Shown piece by piece: positions 14,588 to 14,748 of a stretch of DNA of 14,748 bases; within the stretch, counting starts at the first letter, position 1; the number at the start of each line of letters is the position of its first letter. The notes beneath the pieces were generated by a model. It searched no databases and was not told where the DNA came from. It saw only the letters and a program-made list of their open reading frames with translations. This DNA comes from an uncultured Ruaniaceae bacterium (GTDB lineage Bacteria > Actinomycetota > Actinomycetes > Actinomycetales > Beutenbergiaceae). The DNA is taken from positions 1 to 14,748 of the forward strand of contig CAMXUZ010000265.1 of assembly GCA_947251855.1 (NCBI GenBank), given 5' to 3'. Both the position numbers and the translations under genes were made by a program.

Positions 14588-14748
14588 TCAGACCAGCGCG
14601 AGCGTCTCCACGGACTGACCGGTGACCTCGACGATGAGGTCGAAGTCCTTGTCAACGGCTAGAACCGTCAGTCCAGCCTTCTCCGCGGTCGCTGCGATGA
14701 GCAGATCCGGGATGGACGGAGCGCCGTGCTGGCCACGGTCGGCAAGCA
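14588..14748 (-). CDS. PIN-domain toxin VapC-like, C-terminal part (5' end outside window)
   Basis: The last 52 codons of a PIN-fold ribonuclease gene, truncated by the window edge. The visible part contains [20 protein letters not shown], with the Asp of the PD-LLIA motif (third acidic residue of PIN active sites). [17 protein letters not shown] follows, with the VDKDFD strand-turn carrying the fourth acidic position. This is the common C-terminal signature of actinobacterial VapC toxins, which cleave tRNA or rRNA and are neutralised by a VapB antitoxin. The antitoxin gene, normally just upstream, would lie outside the window. The reading frame seen here is intact. A RelE/ParE pseudogene lies close downstream. 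Confidence 0.88.
   Translation of the reverse strand, partial: LADRGQHGAPSIPDLLIAATAEKAGLTVLAVDKDFDLIVEVTGQSVETLALV

Overview
The window looks like chromosomal DNA from a high-G+C Gram-positive bacterium (Actinomycetes; I infer Micrococcales or Actinomycetales but cannot place it further). The grounds are G/C-rich third codon positions, GTG and TTG starts, two lipoproteins with actinobacterial-type lipoboxes, a Bifidobacterium-type phosphoketolase and a DUF2695-type protein. All intact genes but one (the mismatch glycosylase at 8937-9602) lie on the minus strand.

Layout. 1-3580: an oligopeptide ABC uptake system in the transcriptional order oppA (lipid-anchored binding protein, TTG start), oppB, oppC (truncated by the window edge), with a strong intrinsic terminator between oppA and oppB. 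3932-5071: a lipoprotein with two beta-rich halves that I do not recognise. 5336-7823: phosphoketolase Xfp, which splits xylulose-5-P or fructose-6-P into acetyl-P plus an aldose phosphate. It carries a one-base insertion in a run of six G/C bases that splits it into two reading frames. 7942-8316: YjdM/PhnA-like zinc-ribbon protein. 8354-9602: a GNAT acetyltransferase diverging from a MUG/TDG-type DNA glycosylase. 9611-11010: a three-gene set (GNAT, GNAT, short Nudix) with a 4-bp stop/start overlap between the last two. 11332-12060: a four-helix membrane protein of unknown role. 12453-12845: a VOC/glyoxalase-fold protein. 12926-13357: a DUF2695-type cysteine-rich protein. 13503-13919: a small membrane protein. 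14588-14748: the C-terminal end of a VapC-like PIN toxin, cut by the window edge.

The right-hand third (from about 12.0 kb) carries decayed genes. One is a remnant of an IS3-type transposase OrfA, readable only by joining three frame segments (12293-12436, plus). Another is a broken RelE/ParE-type toxin gene (about 14310-14440, minus) next to the PIN gene. A further stretch reads like a protein in two offset frames (about 13888-14145, minus). This is an accessory-type zone that has received and lost mobile and toxin-antitoxin genes.

I found no CRISPR array, rRNA, convincing tRNA, phage module or recognisable novel defence system. The most checkable oddities are the xfp frameshift, the two pseudogenes rebuilt by eye, and the unidentified lipoprotein.
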